Below are positions 16,553 to 25,203 of a stretch of 51,220 nucleotides of DNA, piece by piece. The stretch is taken from positions 1 through 51,220 of the forward strand of contig NZ_JAPEHT010000005.1 of NCBI RefSeq assembly GCF_028823615.1. The letters run 5' to 3'. Every line of letters begins with the position of its first letter. Within the stretch, counting starts at the first letter, position 1. Source of the DNA: Planococcus sp. A6 (lineage in GTDB: Bacteria > Bacillota > Bacilli > Bacillales_A > Planococcaceae). Both the position numbers and the translations under genes were made by a program. The notes under the pieces were generated by a model. It saw only the letters and a program-made list of their open reading frames with translations, was not told where the DNA came from and did not search any database.

Positions 16553-17914
16553 TTAGCTTCTCGTCAGCCACGCGACACATTCAACGTGCGTCGTCTGCGG
16601 GAACATATCGACCGGCTGGACTTCCTGCGTCCGGTAGCCGCCGTCTTCCAAAATTCGCAGGTCGCGTGCCAGCGTCGCCGGGTTGCAGGAGACGTAAACG
16701 ATGCGCTCTGGCTGTTGTTCGAGCATCGTTTGAAGGAGTGCTTCATCGCAGCCTTTGCGCGGCGGGTCGACGACAAGCACATCGGCTTCTTTGCCATCTT
16801 TATACCAGCGCGGAATGACTTCTTCGGCGGGTCCTGCTTCAAATAAGGTATTCGTAAAGCCGTTCAAATCGGCATTGCGTTTGGCATCTTCAATCGCCTG
16901 CGGGACGATCTCGACACCCATGACGAATTTCGCGCGCTGTGCAAGGAATAGCGAAATCGTGCCGATGCCGCAATACGCATCGATCACCGTTTCCGTTCCT
17001 GTCAGCCCCGCGTAATCTAGCGCCTGACCGTACAGCACTTCCGTCTGTTCCGGGTTGACCTGATAGAACGAACGCGCAGAGATCTCGAAACGCACATCGC
17101 CAATCCGGTCTTCGATGATGTCCTTGCCCCATAGATTGATCGTTTCATTCCCGAAAATGACATTGGTCTTTTCTGGGTTAACGTTCTGCATGATTGACGT
17201 CACGTCCGGCAATGCCGCACGGATCGCTTCCACGGCGCGCTCTGCTTGCGGGAATTTCTGCTTTTTCGTCACCAACACGACCATCAATTCGCCTGTCACG
17301 CGCCCTTTGCGCAGAACGACGTGGCGCAGCATGCCGCGATGCGTCTTTTCTTCATACGGCTCGATGCCCATGTCCTGCAAATTACGCTTGAGCGACGCCA
17401 TCAAAATATCCGCTTCCGGTGTCTGAATCAAGCAGATATCGGTATCCGCAATACGGTGCGAGCGCGGCTGGTAGAAACCAGCGACGACACGCCCATCTTC
17501 TTGGCCGAACGGAATCTGCGATTTATTGCGGTAGCGCCACGGATTGTCCATGCCTTTGACCGGATGGACCGGCACGTCCGGCAATTTGCCGAGTCGCGCC
17601 ATCGCATCGCGCACGACTTTCTCTTTGTATTTCAATTGCCCTTCGTAGGACAGGTGCTGCAATTGGCAGCCGCCGCAAATCTCAAACACCGGGCACGGCG
17701 CATCGATGCGGTCTGCGGATTTCTCTTCGATCGAGATGAGTTTCGCAAACCCGTAGGATTTCAATGTTTTCAATACATGCACTGTGACGGTCTCCCCGGG
17801 CAATGCATCTTTGATGAATAGCGGATAGCCGTCCACTTTGGCAACGCCGGCACCATCATGCGTCAAGTCTTCGACGTAGACGGACAAGCGGTCATTTTTC
17901 GTTACTGGTTTCAT
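16553..17914 (-). CDS. rlmCD: 23S rRNA (uracil-C5)-methyltransferase RlmCD/RlmD
   Basis: A 453-residue SAM-dependent enzyme that makes 5-methyluridine in 23S rRNA; the B. subtilis homologue (YefA) modifies both U747 and U1939. It has an N-terminal TRAM domain, iron-sulfur cysteines ([15 protein letters not shown], then ICLIQ), SAM motif [12 protein letters not shown], the DPPRKGC motif and catalytic cysteine in [14 protein letters not shown]. The ATG at 17914 is preferred over the GTG three codons earlier because GGAG lies eight bases before it. An extended -10 (TGTTACAAT) is upstream. It sits near dgkB, as in B. subtilis, but cydABS is inserted between. Confidence 0.95.
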   Translation of the reverse strand: MKPVTKNDRLSVYVEDLTHDGAGVAKVDGYPLFIKDALPGETVTVHVLKTLKSYGFAKLISIEEKSADRIDAPCPVFEICGGCQLQHLSYEGQLKYKEKVVRDAMARLGKLPDVPVHPVKGMDNPWRYRNKSQIPFGQEDGRVVAGFYQPRSHRIADTDICLIQTPEADILMASLKRNLQDMGIEPYEEKTHRGMLRHVVLRKGRVTGELMVVLVTKKQKFPQAERAVEAIRAALPDVTSIMQNVNPEKTNVIFGNETINLWGKDIIEDRIGDVRFEISARSFYQVNPEQTEVLYGQALDYAGLTGTETVIDAYCGIGTISLFLAQRAKFVMGVEIVPQAIEDAKRNADLNGFTNTLFEAGPAEEVIPRWYKDGKEADVLVVDPPRKGCDEALLQTMLEQQPERIVYVSCNPATLARDLRILEDGGYRTQEVQPVDMFPQTTHVECVAWLTRS

Positions 17915-17969
17915 TACGTTCACTCCATTTCACATTGACTTATTGTAACATATCCGCTTTTTAAGCAGT

Positions 17970-18004
17970 AAAAAACTGCGGCGGGAAATTCCCGCCACAG
18001 TTTT
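17970..18004. terminator. Intrinsic terminator of the cyd operon
   Basis: AAAACTG-GGCGGGAA and TTCCCGCC-CAGTTTT form a long GC-rich stem immediately after the cydS stop. T-runs are present on the minus strand (TTTTTTAC) and on the plus strand. Confidence 0.85.
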
Positions 18005-18113
18005 ATTTTTTGTCTTTCGTTACCGGGCCATCTTTCAGTGATATCCAGAAACCGACGGCAATCGCCAGGATGATCACCAGAAACGGCGCATAGAAAATGA
18101 AGAAATCATTCAT
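18003..18113 (-). CDS. cydS: Cytochrome bd oxidase small subunit CydS
   Basis: A 36-residue single-span membrane peptide: MNDFFIFYAPFLVIILAIAV, then GFWISLKDGPV and a lysine-rich end. This matches CydS, the third subunit seen in the Geobacillus cytochrome bd structure, where it packs against CydA. GGAGG lies nine bases before the ATG, and it starts 14 bases after the cydB stop, so it is the third gene of cydABS. Many annotations miss it because of its size. Confidence 0.88.
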   Translation of the reverse strand: MNDFFIFYAPFLVIILAIAVGFWISLKDGPVTKDKK

Positions 18114-18127
18114 CTTTCACAGCCTCC

Positions 18128-19156
18128 TTAGGCATGATAATCCGATTTCCCTTTGACGTAATCTTTGTCGAAGAGGAACAGGCGGAATAAGAGATAGAGC
18201 GACGGCAGCAATAGCCCAAGCCCTGCGATAAAGGCGATGATCAAGGCGATCGCCATCGATTCATTCGTGAAGCTATCGTAAATTGTCAAATGCGGATACA
18301 ACAGGTACGGGTAATGCGATGCCCCGTAGGCAAAAAACGCGGTAAAGAACTGGCCGACGAGCAGGATGAACGCCAAGCCGTAATTGCGCTTTTTCCAGAT
18401 CAAGAACACGGTACCCAGGAACAACAGGAACGACAGCGCGAACATCCACCACAAATCGAGCAAGCTCGCATAATGTTCTGGATTGTGCCCGCGAAGTTCA
18501 AAAATGATGCCGGTCGCCGTGACAATCGTCGGGCCTGCCCAAACCAATGCGTATTTGCGGACGAGCTGCGTCGCTTTTTCGTCTCCAGCTTTCCAGGCAT
18601 ACCAAGTCAAGAACACGGCAGAAATATACAATACTGCGGCAATGCTCAAGACGACAATGCTCCACATCAAGGGGCTTGTAAACAGCGCCCAGTAATCAAG
18701 CGAGGGCTGCCCGCCCTCAAGGCGCATGAAGCCGCCTTCTGAAATGGCCAGCACCGGCGACAGTGCCGCCGGAAGCAGTAGACCAGATAAGCCGTACATA
18801 TAGATATAACCACGGTGATTGATTTTCGCGCCATAAGTAGCGAAGGCGTAATAGGAACCACGCACTGCCAGCAAAATAAGCGCAATGCTTGCCGGCACGA
18901 GAAGCGTCGTGCCGTAGTAGAACGCCGTCTGCGGGAAGAACCCGATGATGCCGACGAAGAAGAAAACGAAAAAGACGTTCGTCACTTCCCATACCGGCGA
19001 CAGATAGCGCTGGATGATGCCTGTCAGAATATGCTGTTTGTCGGAAAAAGCACTGTAGGCGTTAAAGAATCCGGCGCCGAAATCAATCGACGCTACGATG
19101 ACATAGAGGAACAAAAACAGCCAAAGAACGGAAATCCCGATAATTTCGAGTGTCAT
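18128..19156 (-). CDS. cydB: Cytochrome bd ubiquinol oxidase subunit II
   Basis: A 342-residue polytopic membrane protein, subunit II of the bd-type terminal oxidase that reduces oxygen with quinol electrons. The N-terminal WLFLFLYVIVASIDFGAGFF and the internal GSYYAFATYG segments are typical of CydB. The start codon overlaps the cydA stop by one base (TAATG), so the subunits are translationally coupled. Length is within the family range. No cydCD assembly transporter genes follow. Confidence 0.93.
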   Translation of the reverse strand: MTLEIIGISVLWLFLFLYVIVASIDFGAGFFNAYSAFSDKQHILTGIIQRYLSPVWEVTNVFFVFFFVGIIGFFPQTAFYYGTTLLVPASIALILLAVRGSYYAFATYGAKINHRGYIYMYGLSGLLLPAALSPVLAISEGGFMRLEGGQPSLDYWALFTSPLMWSIVVLSIAAVLYISAVFLTWYAWKAGDEKATQLVRKYALVWAGPTIVTATGIIFELRGHNPEHYASLLDLWWMFALSFLLFLGTVFLIWKKRNYGLAFILLVGQFFTAFFAYGASHYPYLLYPHLTIYDSFTNESMAIALIIAFIAGLGLLLPSLYLLFRLFLFDKDYVKGKSDYHA

Positions 19157-20499
19157 TATTCCTCACCGCCTTTTGCAGATTCACGCTGTGCCAATTCCTT
19201 CTCGACCGGATTACGTTTGTACATGCGTGACAAGACGACAACGGTCCCGATTCCGAGAATGACATAGAGACCGGCGAACATGACGATCATCAAATCGACT
19301 TGGCCACTTGCTGTCGCCCCTTCACTCGTCTTCATGTAGCCGCGCAAGATCCACGGCTGCCTGCCGACTTCCGTGAACCACCAGCCGGCCTGAATCGCGA
19401 GCATCGCGAGCGGCCCGCTCAGCACGGTCAGCCAGCGGAACCATTGTTTCGTGACAATGGACCAACCGCGCCACGCTCCGACGACGTACACGAAGGAGAA
19501 GAACGCCAGCCACATGCCGAGCGTGACCATCGTATCGAAGAGGTAATGGATCCACAGCGGCGGAATTTCATCTTCCGGGAAATCATTCAAGCCGATAACT
19601 TCACCGCTTGGTACACCGTGCGCCAAAATGCTGAGCGCATATGGAACGCGGATTGCGTATTTCGGCTCTTCGCCGTCCAACACACCGAACAACACAAGTT
19701 CAGCTTCCGATCCCGTTTCAAAATGCCATTCGGCAGCTGCCAGCTTCTCTGGCTGGTATTCGGCTAAGTATTTCCCTGAAAAGTCGCCGATGATAGCGGT
19801 CGCAACCGAAAAGATCAGCGCGAGCTTCATTGTCAGGAACAACGCTTTCTTGTGGTAAATATGATTCGACCCGCGCAGCAAACGGAAGGCAGCGATCGAT
19901 GCCAACACGAAGGCGCTCGTCATGAACGCTGTCGACAGGACGTGTGCGACTTTCGTCGGCACGGCCGGGCTGAACATCGCAAGCAATGGGCTCACATTTA
20001 CCAGCTCGCCGTTCAACACATCAAACCCTTGCGGCGCATTCATGAACGAATTGACGATAGTGATAAATACAGAGGAAGCAGCCGCTCCGAGTGCGACCGG
20101 AACCAGCAATAGGAAATGTTTGCGCTGGTCTTCAAAACGGTCCCACGTATACAAATAAATTCCGAGGAAAATCGCTTCAAAGAAAAAGGCGAAGACTTCC
20201 ATGAACAGCGGGAGCGCAATGACATTCCCTGCCATCTGCATAAAGTTTGGCCACAACAAGGATAATTGCAGCCCGATTGCGGTACCGGTCACGACGCCGA
20301 CCGCTACCGTGATGACAAACCCTCTCGCCCAGCGACGTGCCAGGAGGATATAATGCTCGTCATTTTTTCTAATTCCGACCCATTGGGCAATCATGATCAT
20401 GAGTGGGACCCCCACACCAATCGTCGCGTAGATGATGTGGAATGATAGGGTCATCAAGGTCAGTATCCGGCTTTGTAAAGCCACATCTTCAAATCCCAA
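19156..20499 (-). CDS. cydA: Cytochrome bd ubiquinol oxidase subunit I
   Basis: A roughly 447-residue polytopic protein that carries the haems and the quinol site. The TEVGRQPWILRGYMKTSEG motif near the C-terminus is diagnostic of CydA. The Q-loop is of the short type found in Bacillota. Start choice: TTG at 20499 (then GFEDVALQSRI), because AAAGGGG lies nine bases upstream; a TTG at 20526 has no ribosome site. First gene of cydABS. I looked for a Rex-type TTGTGA-N6-TCACAA operator upstream and found none convincing. Confidence 0.92.
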   Translation of the reverse strand: MGFEDVALQSRILTLMTLSFHIIYATIGVGVPLMIMIAQWVGIRKNDEHYILLARRWARGFVITVAVGVVTGTAIGLQLSLLWPNFMQMAGNVIALPLFMEVFAFFFEAIFLGIYLYTWDRFEDQRKHFLLLVPVALGAAASSVFITIVNSFMNAPQGFDVLNGELVNVSPLLAMFSPAVPTKVAHVLSTAFMTSAFVLASIAAFRLLRGSNHIYHKKALFLTMKLALIFSVATAIIGDFSGKYLAEYQPEKLAAAEWHFETGSEAELVLFGVLDGEEPKYAIRVPYALSILAHGVPSGEVIGLNDFPEDEIPPLWIHYLFDTMVTLGMWLAFFSFVYVVGAWRGWSIVTKQWFRWLTVLSGPLAMLAIQAGWWFTEVGRQPWILRGYMKTSEGATASGQVDLMIVMFAGLYVILGIGTVVVLSRMYKRNPVEKELAQRESAKGGEE

Positions 20500-20640
20500 A
20501 ATTCTCGTCCCCTTTACATAGGCCAAAGCACAGCCCGTTATATGTTTTATTGTACCTCAAAGGCCCTCCCATAAACTTCTGCGAGGCATCCGATTCCGCC
20601 CGATGTTTGAATAAGCTGTGACAAAATGAAAACATCCCCA

Positions 20641-20669
20641 TTGAAATTTTGCTGAATTTTTAGTATTCT
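20641..20669 (+). promoter_or_regulatory. Promoter of the Nudix gene
   Basis: TTGAAA, 17 bases, TATTCT, 29 bases before the chosen ATG, in the divergent region between cydA and the Nudix gene. Confidence 0.5.
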
Positions 20670-20698
20670 ATAATGAACAAAAGAAAAGGATGATTCAT

Positions 20699-21133
20699 AT
20701 GGAAACAAGCAGAAAGGTATTTGCCTATATTACCAGAGGCGAAGAACACAACCGAGAATTGCTCGTATTCGAGTACAAAGGCGAACCCGAAGTCGGCTTG
20801 CAAGTGCCAGGCGGAACAATTGGGGAAGACGAATTATTGATCGATGCCCTATACCGTGAAGTGAAAGAAGAAACCGGCTTGCCGCGTGATGTGCTGGAAT
20901 TCGTCGGGAAAATCCACAAATACAATTATTACCCGGCGCATAAAGATAAAGCGTACGAGCGCAACATCTTCCATTTTGAATACACGGGCGAGAAAATCGA
21001 CGAATTCGAACACACCATCAAAAGCGAAGGGCGCGACAACGGCCTTATCGTACAGTATCGCTGGGAACCGATTGAAGGCTTGCCGAAGCTTGCGGCGGAC
21101 CAAGACGAAGCGATCGAATTGCTGGAATACTGA
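20699..21133 (+). CDS. Nudix hydrolase
   Basis: A 144-residue Nudix-fold pyrophosphohydrolase. The 23-residue Nudix box is exact: Gly, five residues, Glu, seven residues, then REVKEETGL (about residues 39-61). The substrate is not predictable; family members cleave nucleoside diphosphates linked to other groups. The ATG at 20699 is chosen because AAAAGGA lies eight bases upstream, whereas an ATG nine bases earlier would overlap that site. Monocistronic, with its own promoter and terminator. Confidence 0.9.
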   Translation: METSRKVFAYITRGEEHNRELLVFEYKGEPEVGLQVPGGTIGEDELLIDALYREVKEETGLPRDVLEFVGKIHKYNYYPAHKDKAYERNIFHFEYTGEKIDEFEHTIKSEGRDNGLIVQYRWEPIEGLPKLAADQDEAIELLEY

Positions 21134-21138
21134 GCTAT

Positions 21139-21191
21139 CAAAAAAGCGATCCATTCACCCCATTATAGGGATGAGCGGATCGCTTTTTTAT
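21139..21191. terminator. Bidirectional intrinsic terminator
   Basis: AAAAAAGCGATCC and GGATCGCTTTTTT pair across a 24-base loop, between the convergent Nudix gene and dgkB; the dgkB stop codon lies at its edge. Confidence 0.85.
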
Positions 21192-22102
21192 TTGCGGTCT
21201 TTTTCTTTGATATATTCCAGCGGCACGAACATTTCAATGTGACGCTCCAGGTTTTCGAAGGTAGCCGGCAAAATGCCGCCGAACTCACCGTCGAGGTTCA
21301 GCAATACGCGTTCATTGGAAGTCACGGAAATCTTGCTCGCTTTCACATACAACACATGCGGGTCAGATAAATGCTCTCCTCGAAGCGCAAGAGATGCCAC
21401 ACGGATAAATTCCGCCATGTTCAATTCCTTCAAAATAAGCAAGGTAAATTTGCCGTCGTTGATGCTAGCATCTGGCGCAAGTTTTTCAAAGCCGCCAACG
21501 GAATTCGTCAGTCCGATCAAAAACATCATCGCTTTGTCATCGAACACTTGGCCGTCGTATTCAATACGGACACGGGATGAGCGAATCGAAGGAATCATCT
21601 CGATGCCCTTCAAATAATACGCCAACTGTCCAAGCACCGTCTTGAGCTTGCTCGGCACTTCATACGTCAACTCCGTCAAGCGCCCTCCTCCGGCAATATT
21701 GACGAAATAGCGATCATCGTTCATAACCCCGATATCGACAGGGATCGATTCGCCTTTGATGATGATGTCGACAGCGCGATTGATATCACGTGGGATGCGC
21801 ACGGCCCGTGCAAAATCATTGGTCGTGCCCATTGGAATCAAGCCCACTTTCGGGCGTACCGGGTATTTGGCGATTCCGGAGACGACTTCATTAAGCGTCC
21901 CGTCCCCACCGACTGCCACCACCAAATCAAATTTGCGCTCGACTGCATATTCCGCCGCTTTCACTGCGTCCCCTTCACAGGTAGTCGCGTGGCAGGACGT
22001 TTCGTATCCTGCGATTTCCATCTTTTCCAATACTTCCGGGAGGTGGCGGCGGAACAATTCCCTGCCGGATGTCGGGTTATAAATTATGCGTGCTCGTTTC
22101 AT
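21188..22102 (-). CDS. dgkB: Diacylglycerol kinase, soluble DgkB type
   Basis: A 304-residue soluble lipid kinase that phosphorylates diacylglycerol released during lipoteichoic acid synthesis, returning it to phospholipid synthesis. The DAGK catalytic motif GGDGTLNEVVSG lies at about residues 66-77, preceded by the RIIYNPTSGR start of the fold and followed by IPMGTTNDFAR. Length and context (near gatCAB and rlmCD, as yerQ in B. subtilis) support DgkB rather than sphingosine-kinase-like YegS proteins. Confidence 0.95.
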   Translation of the reverse strand: MKRARIIYNPTSGRELFRRHLPEVLEKMEIAGYETSCHATTCEGDAVKAAEYAVERKFDLVVAVGGDGTLNEVVSGIAKYPVRPKVGLIPMGTTNDFARAVRIPRDINRAVDIIIKGESIPVDIGVMNDDRYFVNIAGGGRLTELTYEVPSKLKTVLGQLAYYLKGIEMIPSIRSSRVRIEYDGQVFDDKAMMFLIGLTNSVGGFEKLAPDASINDGKFTLLILKELNMAEFIRVASLALRGEHLSDPHVLYVKASKISVTSNERVLLNLDGEFGGILPATFENLERHIEMFVPLEYIKEKDRK

Positions 22103-22143
22103 CGGATTCAGCCTTTCTGGACCATTCTATAGAAACAGGACAT

Positions 22144-22193
22144 GACAGGGCTGCAGAAAGTTCCCGCGGACGGGCATTCTGCAGCCGGCTGTC
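22144..22193. other. Long imperfect hairpin between dgkB and the thioredoxin-fold gene
   Basis: GACAG-GGCTGCAGAA pairs with TTCTGCAGCC-CTGTC (a two-base bulge on the right), enclosing a second small stem CCCG-CGGA-CGGG. No T-run follows on either strand, so it is not a classic intrinsic terminator. It lies just after the thioredoxin-fold stop codon and upstream of dgkB. Confidence 0.5.
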
Positions 22194-22202
22194 TGTATAG
22201 TG

Positions 22203-22752
22203 TTAAGCCAAGCTTTTCTGCAAGCTCTTGCGAATGTCTTCATACGTATCTTGCCAGAGCTCCGGATCGGACGTGAAACGGTCGGATATCTCCCCGATTA
22301 CCGTTTTCCAATGCAGCTCGTATTGGTGATCTTCTTTTTCCGGCAGTTTCGCTTTCTTTTCATCGACCATCTGCTGGACTTTCGGCGAACGCGGCCCCCA
22401 TGCCCCCGCTTTCAGATAGGAAAATGTATTTCGGGATCGACTTTCCGCCATCCGTCAAATAACGGTCCATGAGTTCGGGGTTGTCATCACGGTAGACGCA
22501 ACGGACTTCGAGATCCGCCAATTCTGCCAATTTCCGGAGAATCGGGTTGACCATCATCGCATCGCCGCACCAATCTTCGGTAATCGCCAAGATCTTCAAT
22601 TGCTGCTGTTTCAGCATATCGATAAATTCCGGATCGGCCGGCAACTCGAATTTCTCATAGATCGCGTAGGTTTTTTCCTGATTGGATTCCATCTGCGCCA
22701 TATATTTCTCCAGTGAGATGGCATGCTCAAAATATTCCAGTTCCGTCATCAT
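22203..22752 (-). pseudogene. Thioredoxin-fold protein, frameshifted at a run of five G
   Basis: The first frame (22360-22752) encodes the N-terminal two-thirds of a thioredoxin-like protein with ITEDWCGDAMMVNPIL and the cis-proline region SIPKYIFL. The second frame (ending 22203) supplies the tail AWGPRSPKVQQMVDEKKAK and beyond. They join if one G is removed from a GGGGG run (22403-22407 or 22395-22399), restoring about 182 residues. The active site reads CGDA, with only one cysteine, so classical CxxC redox chemistry is unlikely. The ATG follows AAGGAG. A homopolymer sequencing error is as likely as a real mutation. Confidence 0.82.
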
Positions 22753-22882
22753 TCTATCACGTCTCCTTACAAAACAGTTTACCTGTTCTTTTCCCTTTGC
22801 GGCAAACTTTTAAGCAAAAAGCTGTGGAATTGTTCCAATTAAGTCTACATTTCGCAGTCGGTTGCTGTTTTATAATGCAGAA

Positions 22883-23440
22883 TGCGGAGCAGTAAGTTAG
22901 ACGTGAGAGCGAGATGGATAATTCATTATACATTTTATCACGAGATAGCCGCCTCCCGCTTTGGGCTGGCCTCCCGCAATGAGCCGAGAAGTACGCTTAG
23001 CTGGACTTGATAGCGAAATGAATCGTCCGTTGATTATTTCATCATAAAACAGTCGCCTCCCGCTTTGGGCATACCTCCCGCAATGAGCCAAGAAGAGCAC
23101 TTGTCTCATCGCTTCGGCTCGCCCGTGTGCGCGGTCCAGCTTTTAGATTTCATTGGATGTTACGTGCGAAGAAGTGTCACTGTTGATTGTCTTCATCCGC
23201 TGGTATCGTCGCTTAGCTGGACTTGATAGCGAAATGAATCGTCCGTTGATTATTTCATCGTAAAGCATTCGCCTCCCGCTTTGGGCTGGCCTCTTGCAAT
23301 AAGCCAAGAAGAGCATTTGTCTTATTGCGTCGGCTCGCCCGTTTGCGCGGTTCGGCTGACAGATTTCATTGGGTGTTGTGCGCGAGGAAGTATCGCTGTT
23401 GATCGTCATCATCCATTGGTGGAGACGCCTAGTTAGACTA
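22883..23440. repeat. Three tandem copies of a 216-bp unit (one internally deleted)
   Basis: GCTTAGCTGGACTTGATAGC occurs at 22995 and again at 23211, and GCCTCCCGCTTTGGGC at 22951, 23055 and 23271, giving a 216-bp period for copies two and three. Copy one (22883-22994) is about 112 bp, with a degenerate start and an internal deletion joining GAGCCGAGAAGTAC directly to GCTTAGCTGG. Copy three diverges after about 23430. Copies differ by scattered substitutions, so they are not recent. Because 216 is a multiple of three, one minus-strand reading frame is kept across copies. Confidence 0.85.
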
Positions 23441-23552
23441 AATATTAATATTAAGGATGATTCATCTTTTCCGCGCATTTATCGAACAAATCAAAACTGT
23501 TCACATAATTCAATGCAGAAAACATTTGAATTTCCATTCTATACCTAGAGAT

Positions 23553-23668
23553 GGAGCGGAAAGGGGCGACTCCGGGAGGATTAGCGAGACAATTGAGACC
23601 CTGCAGAGCGCGTAGCGATCGAAGCGGCTCAATGCGAGCCCTCCGGAAAGCGTCCCCTTGGAGCGGAA
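23553..23668. repeat. 116-bp GC-rich dispersed repeat of Bacillales type
   Basis: The element starts and ends with GGAGCGGAA. Near the ends AAGGGG and CCCCTT are inverted, and inside there is a GGCTC-AATGC-GAGCC hairpin and CTCC-G-GGAG. It shares order and sequence blocks with the partial copy at 1-48. Similar foldable elements are common between genes in Bacillus-related genomes; their role is unknown. Confidence 0.7.
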
Positions 23669-23734
23669 TCTCAAGCAATAATATTCCTCATTAAACTTCG
23701 AACTTCCCGAATCCACTTCATTAAAATAATCTAC

Positions 23735-23770
23735 AAAAAAAAGGATGGCTGAGTGAGCCATCCTTTTTCT
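23735..23770 (-). terminator. Intrinsic terminator of gatCAB
   Basis: AAAAAGGATGGCT and AGCCATCCTTTTT form a 13-bp stem with a GAGTG loop, directly after the gatB stop codon, with T-rich sequence following on the minus strand. Confidence 0.9.
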
Positions 23771-23772
23771 GA

Positions 23773-25203
23773 TTATCGTTTCGCGATTTCCTCGAGGAGG
23801 ATTTTGTTCAAGAGCGGCGGGTTGGCCTGCCCTTTTGTCGCTTTCATGATTTGCCCGACGAGGAAGCCGATTGCGCGGTCTTTCCCGTTCTTGTAATCTT
23901 CGATCGACTGCGGGTTGGCGTCCAAAGTATTGGTGACGTATTCCAGCAATACCTTTTCGTCCGAGATCTGCACCAAGCCTTGCGCTTTGACGATCTTGTT
24001 CGGGTCGCCGCCTTTTTCGATCAATTCCTTGAAGACTTTTTTGGCAATCTTAGAAGAAATCGTGCCTTCGCCGATCAATTTGATCATGCCGGCAAGTCCT
24101 TCCGGCGTCAGTTCTGTATCCTCAAGCTCTTTATTCTGAGCATTAAGGTAAGCGGACACTTCGCCCATCAGCCAGTTTGATGCCAGTTTCGCATCAGCAC
24201 CGGCTTTGACGGTCGCTTCGAAGAAATCGGAAATCGGCTTCTGCAAAGTCAATACCATGGCGTCATATGACGACAAGCCAAGTTCTGATACGTAGCGGGC
24301 TTTGCGGGCATCCGGAAGTTCCGGAATTTCTGCGCGCACGCGCTCGAGCCATGCGTCGTCGATGACGATATCAACCAGGTCCGGTTCTGGGAAGTAACGG
24401 TAATCATCCGAACCTTCTTTGATGCGCATGAGCAGGGTTTTGCCAGTTGATTCATCGTAGCGGCGTGTTTCCTGCTCGATGATGCCGCCTGCAAGCAATA
24501 CTTGCTCTTGGCGGATCTGTTCGTGCTCCAAGCCTTTTTTGACGAAGTTGAACGAGTTCAAGTTCTTCAGCTCAGTTTTCGTGCCGAATTCATCACGGCC
24601 GTATGGGCGCAAGGAGATATTGGCGTCGCAGCGAAGCGAGCCTTCTTCCATGCGCACATCGGAAACGCCTGTGTATTGGATGATCGATTTGATTTTCTCC
24701 AAATATGCATACGCTTCTTCCGGCGTGCGGATATCCGGCTCCGAGACGATTTCGATCAATGGCGTGCCTTGGCGGTTAAAGTCGACAAGGGAATGGCCAT
24801 TTCCGGTATGCGTCAGTTTCCCTGCATCTTCTTCCATATGAAGGCGCGTGATGCCGATGCGTTTTTTCTCGCCGTTCACTTCGATTTCCAGCCAGCCGTG
24901 TTCGCCGATCGGCTCATCGAATTGTGAAATTTGGTATGCTTTCGGGTTATCCGGGTAGAAATAGTTTTTGCGATCGAATTTCGTATGGCGTGAAATTTCG
25001 CAGTTCAACGCAAGTGCCGCTTTCATCGCCCAATCGACTGCCGTTTTATTGACGACCGGCAATACCCCAGGGTAGCCAAGGTCGATTACGTTGGTGTTGG
25101 TATTTGGTTCAGCACCGAAATGTGCCGGGGAAGGCGAGAACATTTTGGATTCCGTCTTCAGTTCGACGTGGACTTCAAGCCCGATGATCGTTTCGAAATT
25201 CAT
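23773..25203 (-). CDS. gatB: Aspartyl/glutamyl-tRNA(Asn/Gln) amidotransferase subunit B
   Basis: A 476-residue subunit that binds misacylated tRNA and activates its side chain with ATP before amidation by ammonia from GatA. Family features include the N-terminal [13 protein letters not shown], the [12 protein letters not shown] region and [12 protein letters not shown]; the C-terminus is the helical YqeY-like tRNA-binding domain ([13 protein letters not shown], then [19 protein letters not shown]). The ATG overlaps the gatA stop (ATGA), indicating coupled translation. Last gene of gatCAB. Confidence 0.97.
   Translation of the reverse strand: MNFETIIGLEVHVELKTESKMFSPSPAHFGAEPNTNTNVIDLGYPGVLPVVNKTAVDWAMKAALALNCEISRHTKFDRKNYFYPDNPKAYQISQFDEPIGEHGWLEIEVNGEKKRIGITRLHMEEDAGKLTHTGNGHSLVDFNRQGTPLIEIVSEPDIRTPEEAYAYLEKIKSIIQYTGVSDVRMEEGSLRCDANISLRPYGRDEFGTKTELKNLNSFNFVKKGLEHEQIRQEQVLLAGGIIEQETRRYDESTGKTLLMRIKEGSDDYRYFPEPDLVDIVIDDAWLERVRAEIPELPDARKARYVSELGLSSYDAMVLTLQKPISDFFEATVKAGADAKLASNWLMGEVSAYLNAQNKELEDTELTPEGLAGMIKLIGEGTISSKIAKKVFKELIEKGGDPNKIVKAQGLVQISDEKVLLEYVTNTLDANPQSIEDYKNGKDRAIGFLVGQIMKATKGQANPPLLNKILLEEIAKR

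Larger units (their letters stand above)
22753..23772. other. One-kilobase intergenic region rich in repeats
   Basis: Between the thioredoxin-fold gene and gatB. It holds a promoter-like TTGCCG-18-TAAACT just upstream of the thioredoxin-fold gene (minus strand), three copies of a 216-bp unit, an AT-rich stretch (23441-23552), a 116-bp GC-rich repeat and the gatB terminator. Open frames in the repeats lack ribosome sites and family resemblance, so I call no gene here. Confidence 0.8.

Noticed and set aside
20500-20690. Rex operator upstream of cydA
   Set aside because: The nearest sequence, TGTGACAAAATGAAAACA, lacks the second half of TTGTGA-N6-TCACAA.
22883-23440. Tandem repeats considered as a CRISPR array
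   Set aside because: The unit is 216 bp with no short identical repeats or unique spacers, and no cas genes are nearby.
23143-23478. A 111-codon minus-strand frame across two copies of the tandem repeat
   Set aside because: It arises because the period is a multiple of three; no ribosome site, no family resemblance, and the frame is closed by stops within the unit. Kept as a repeat, not a gene.
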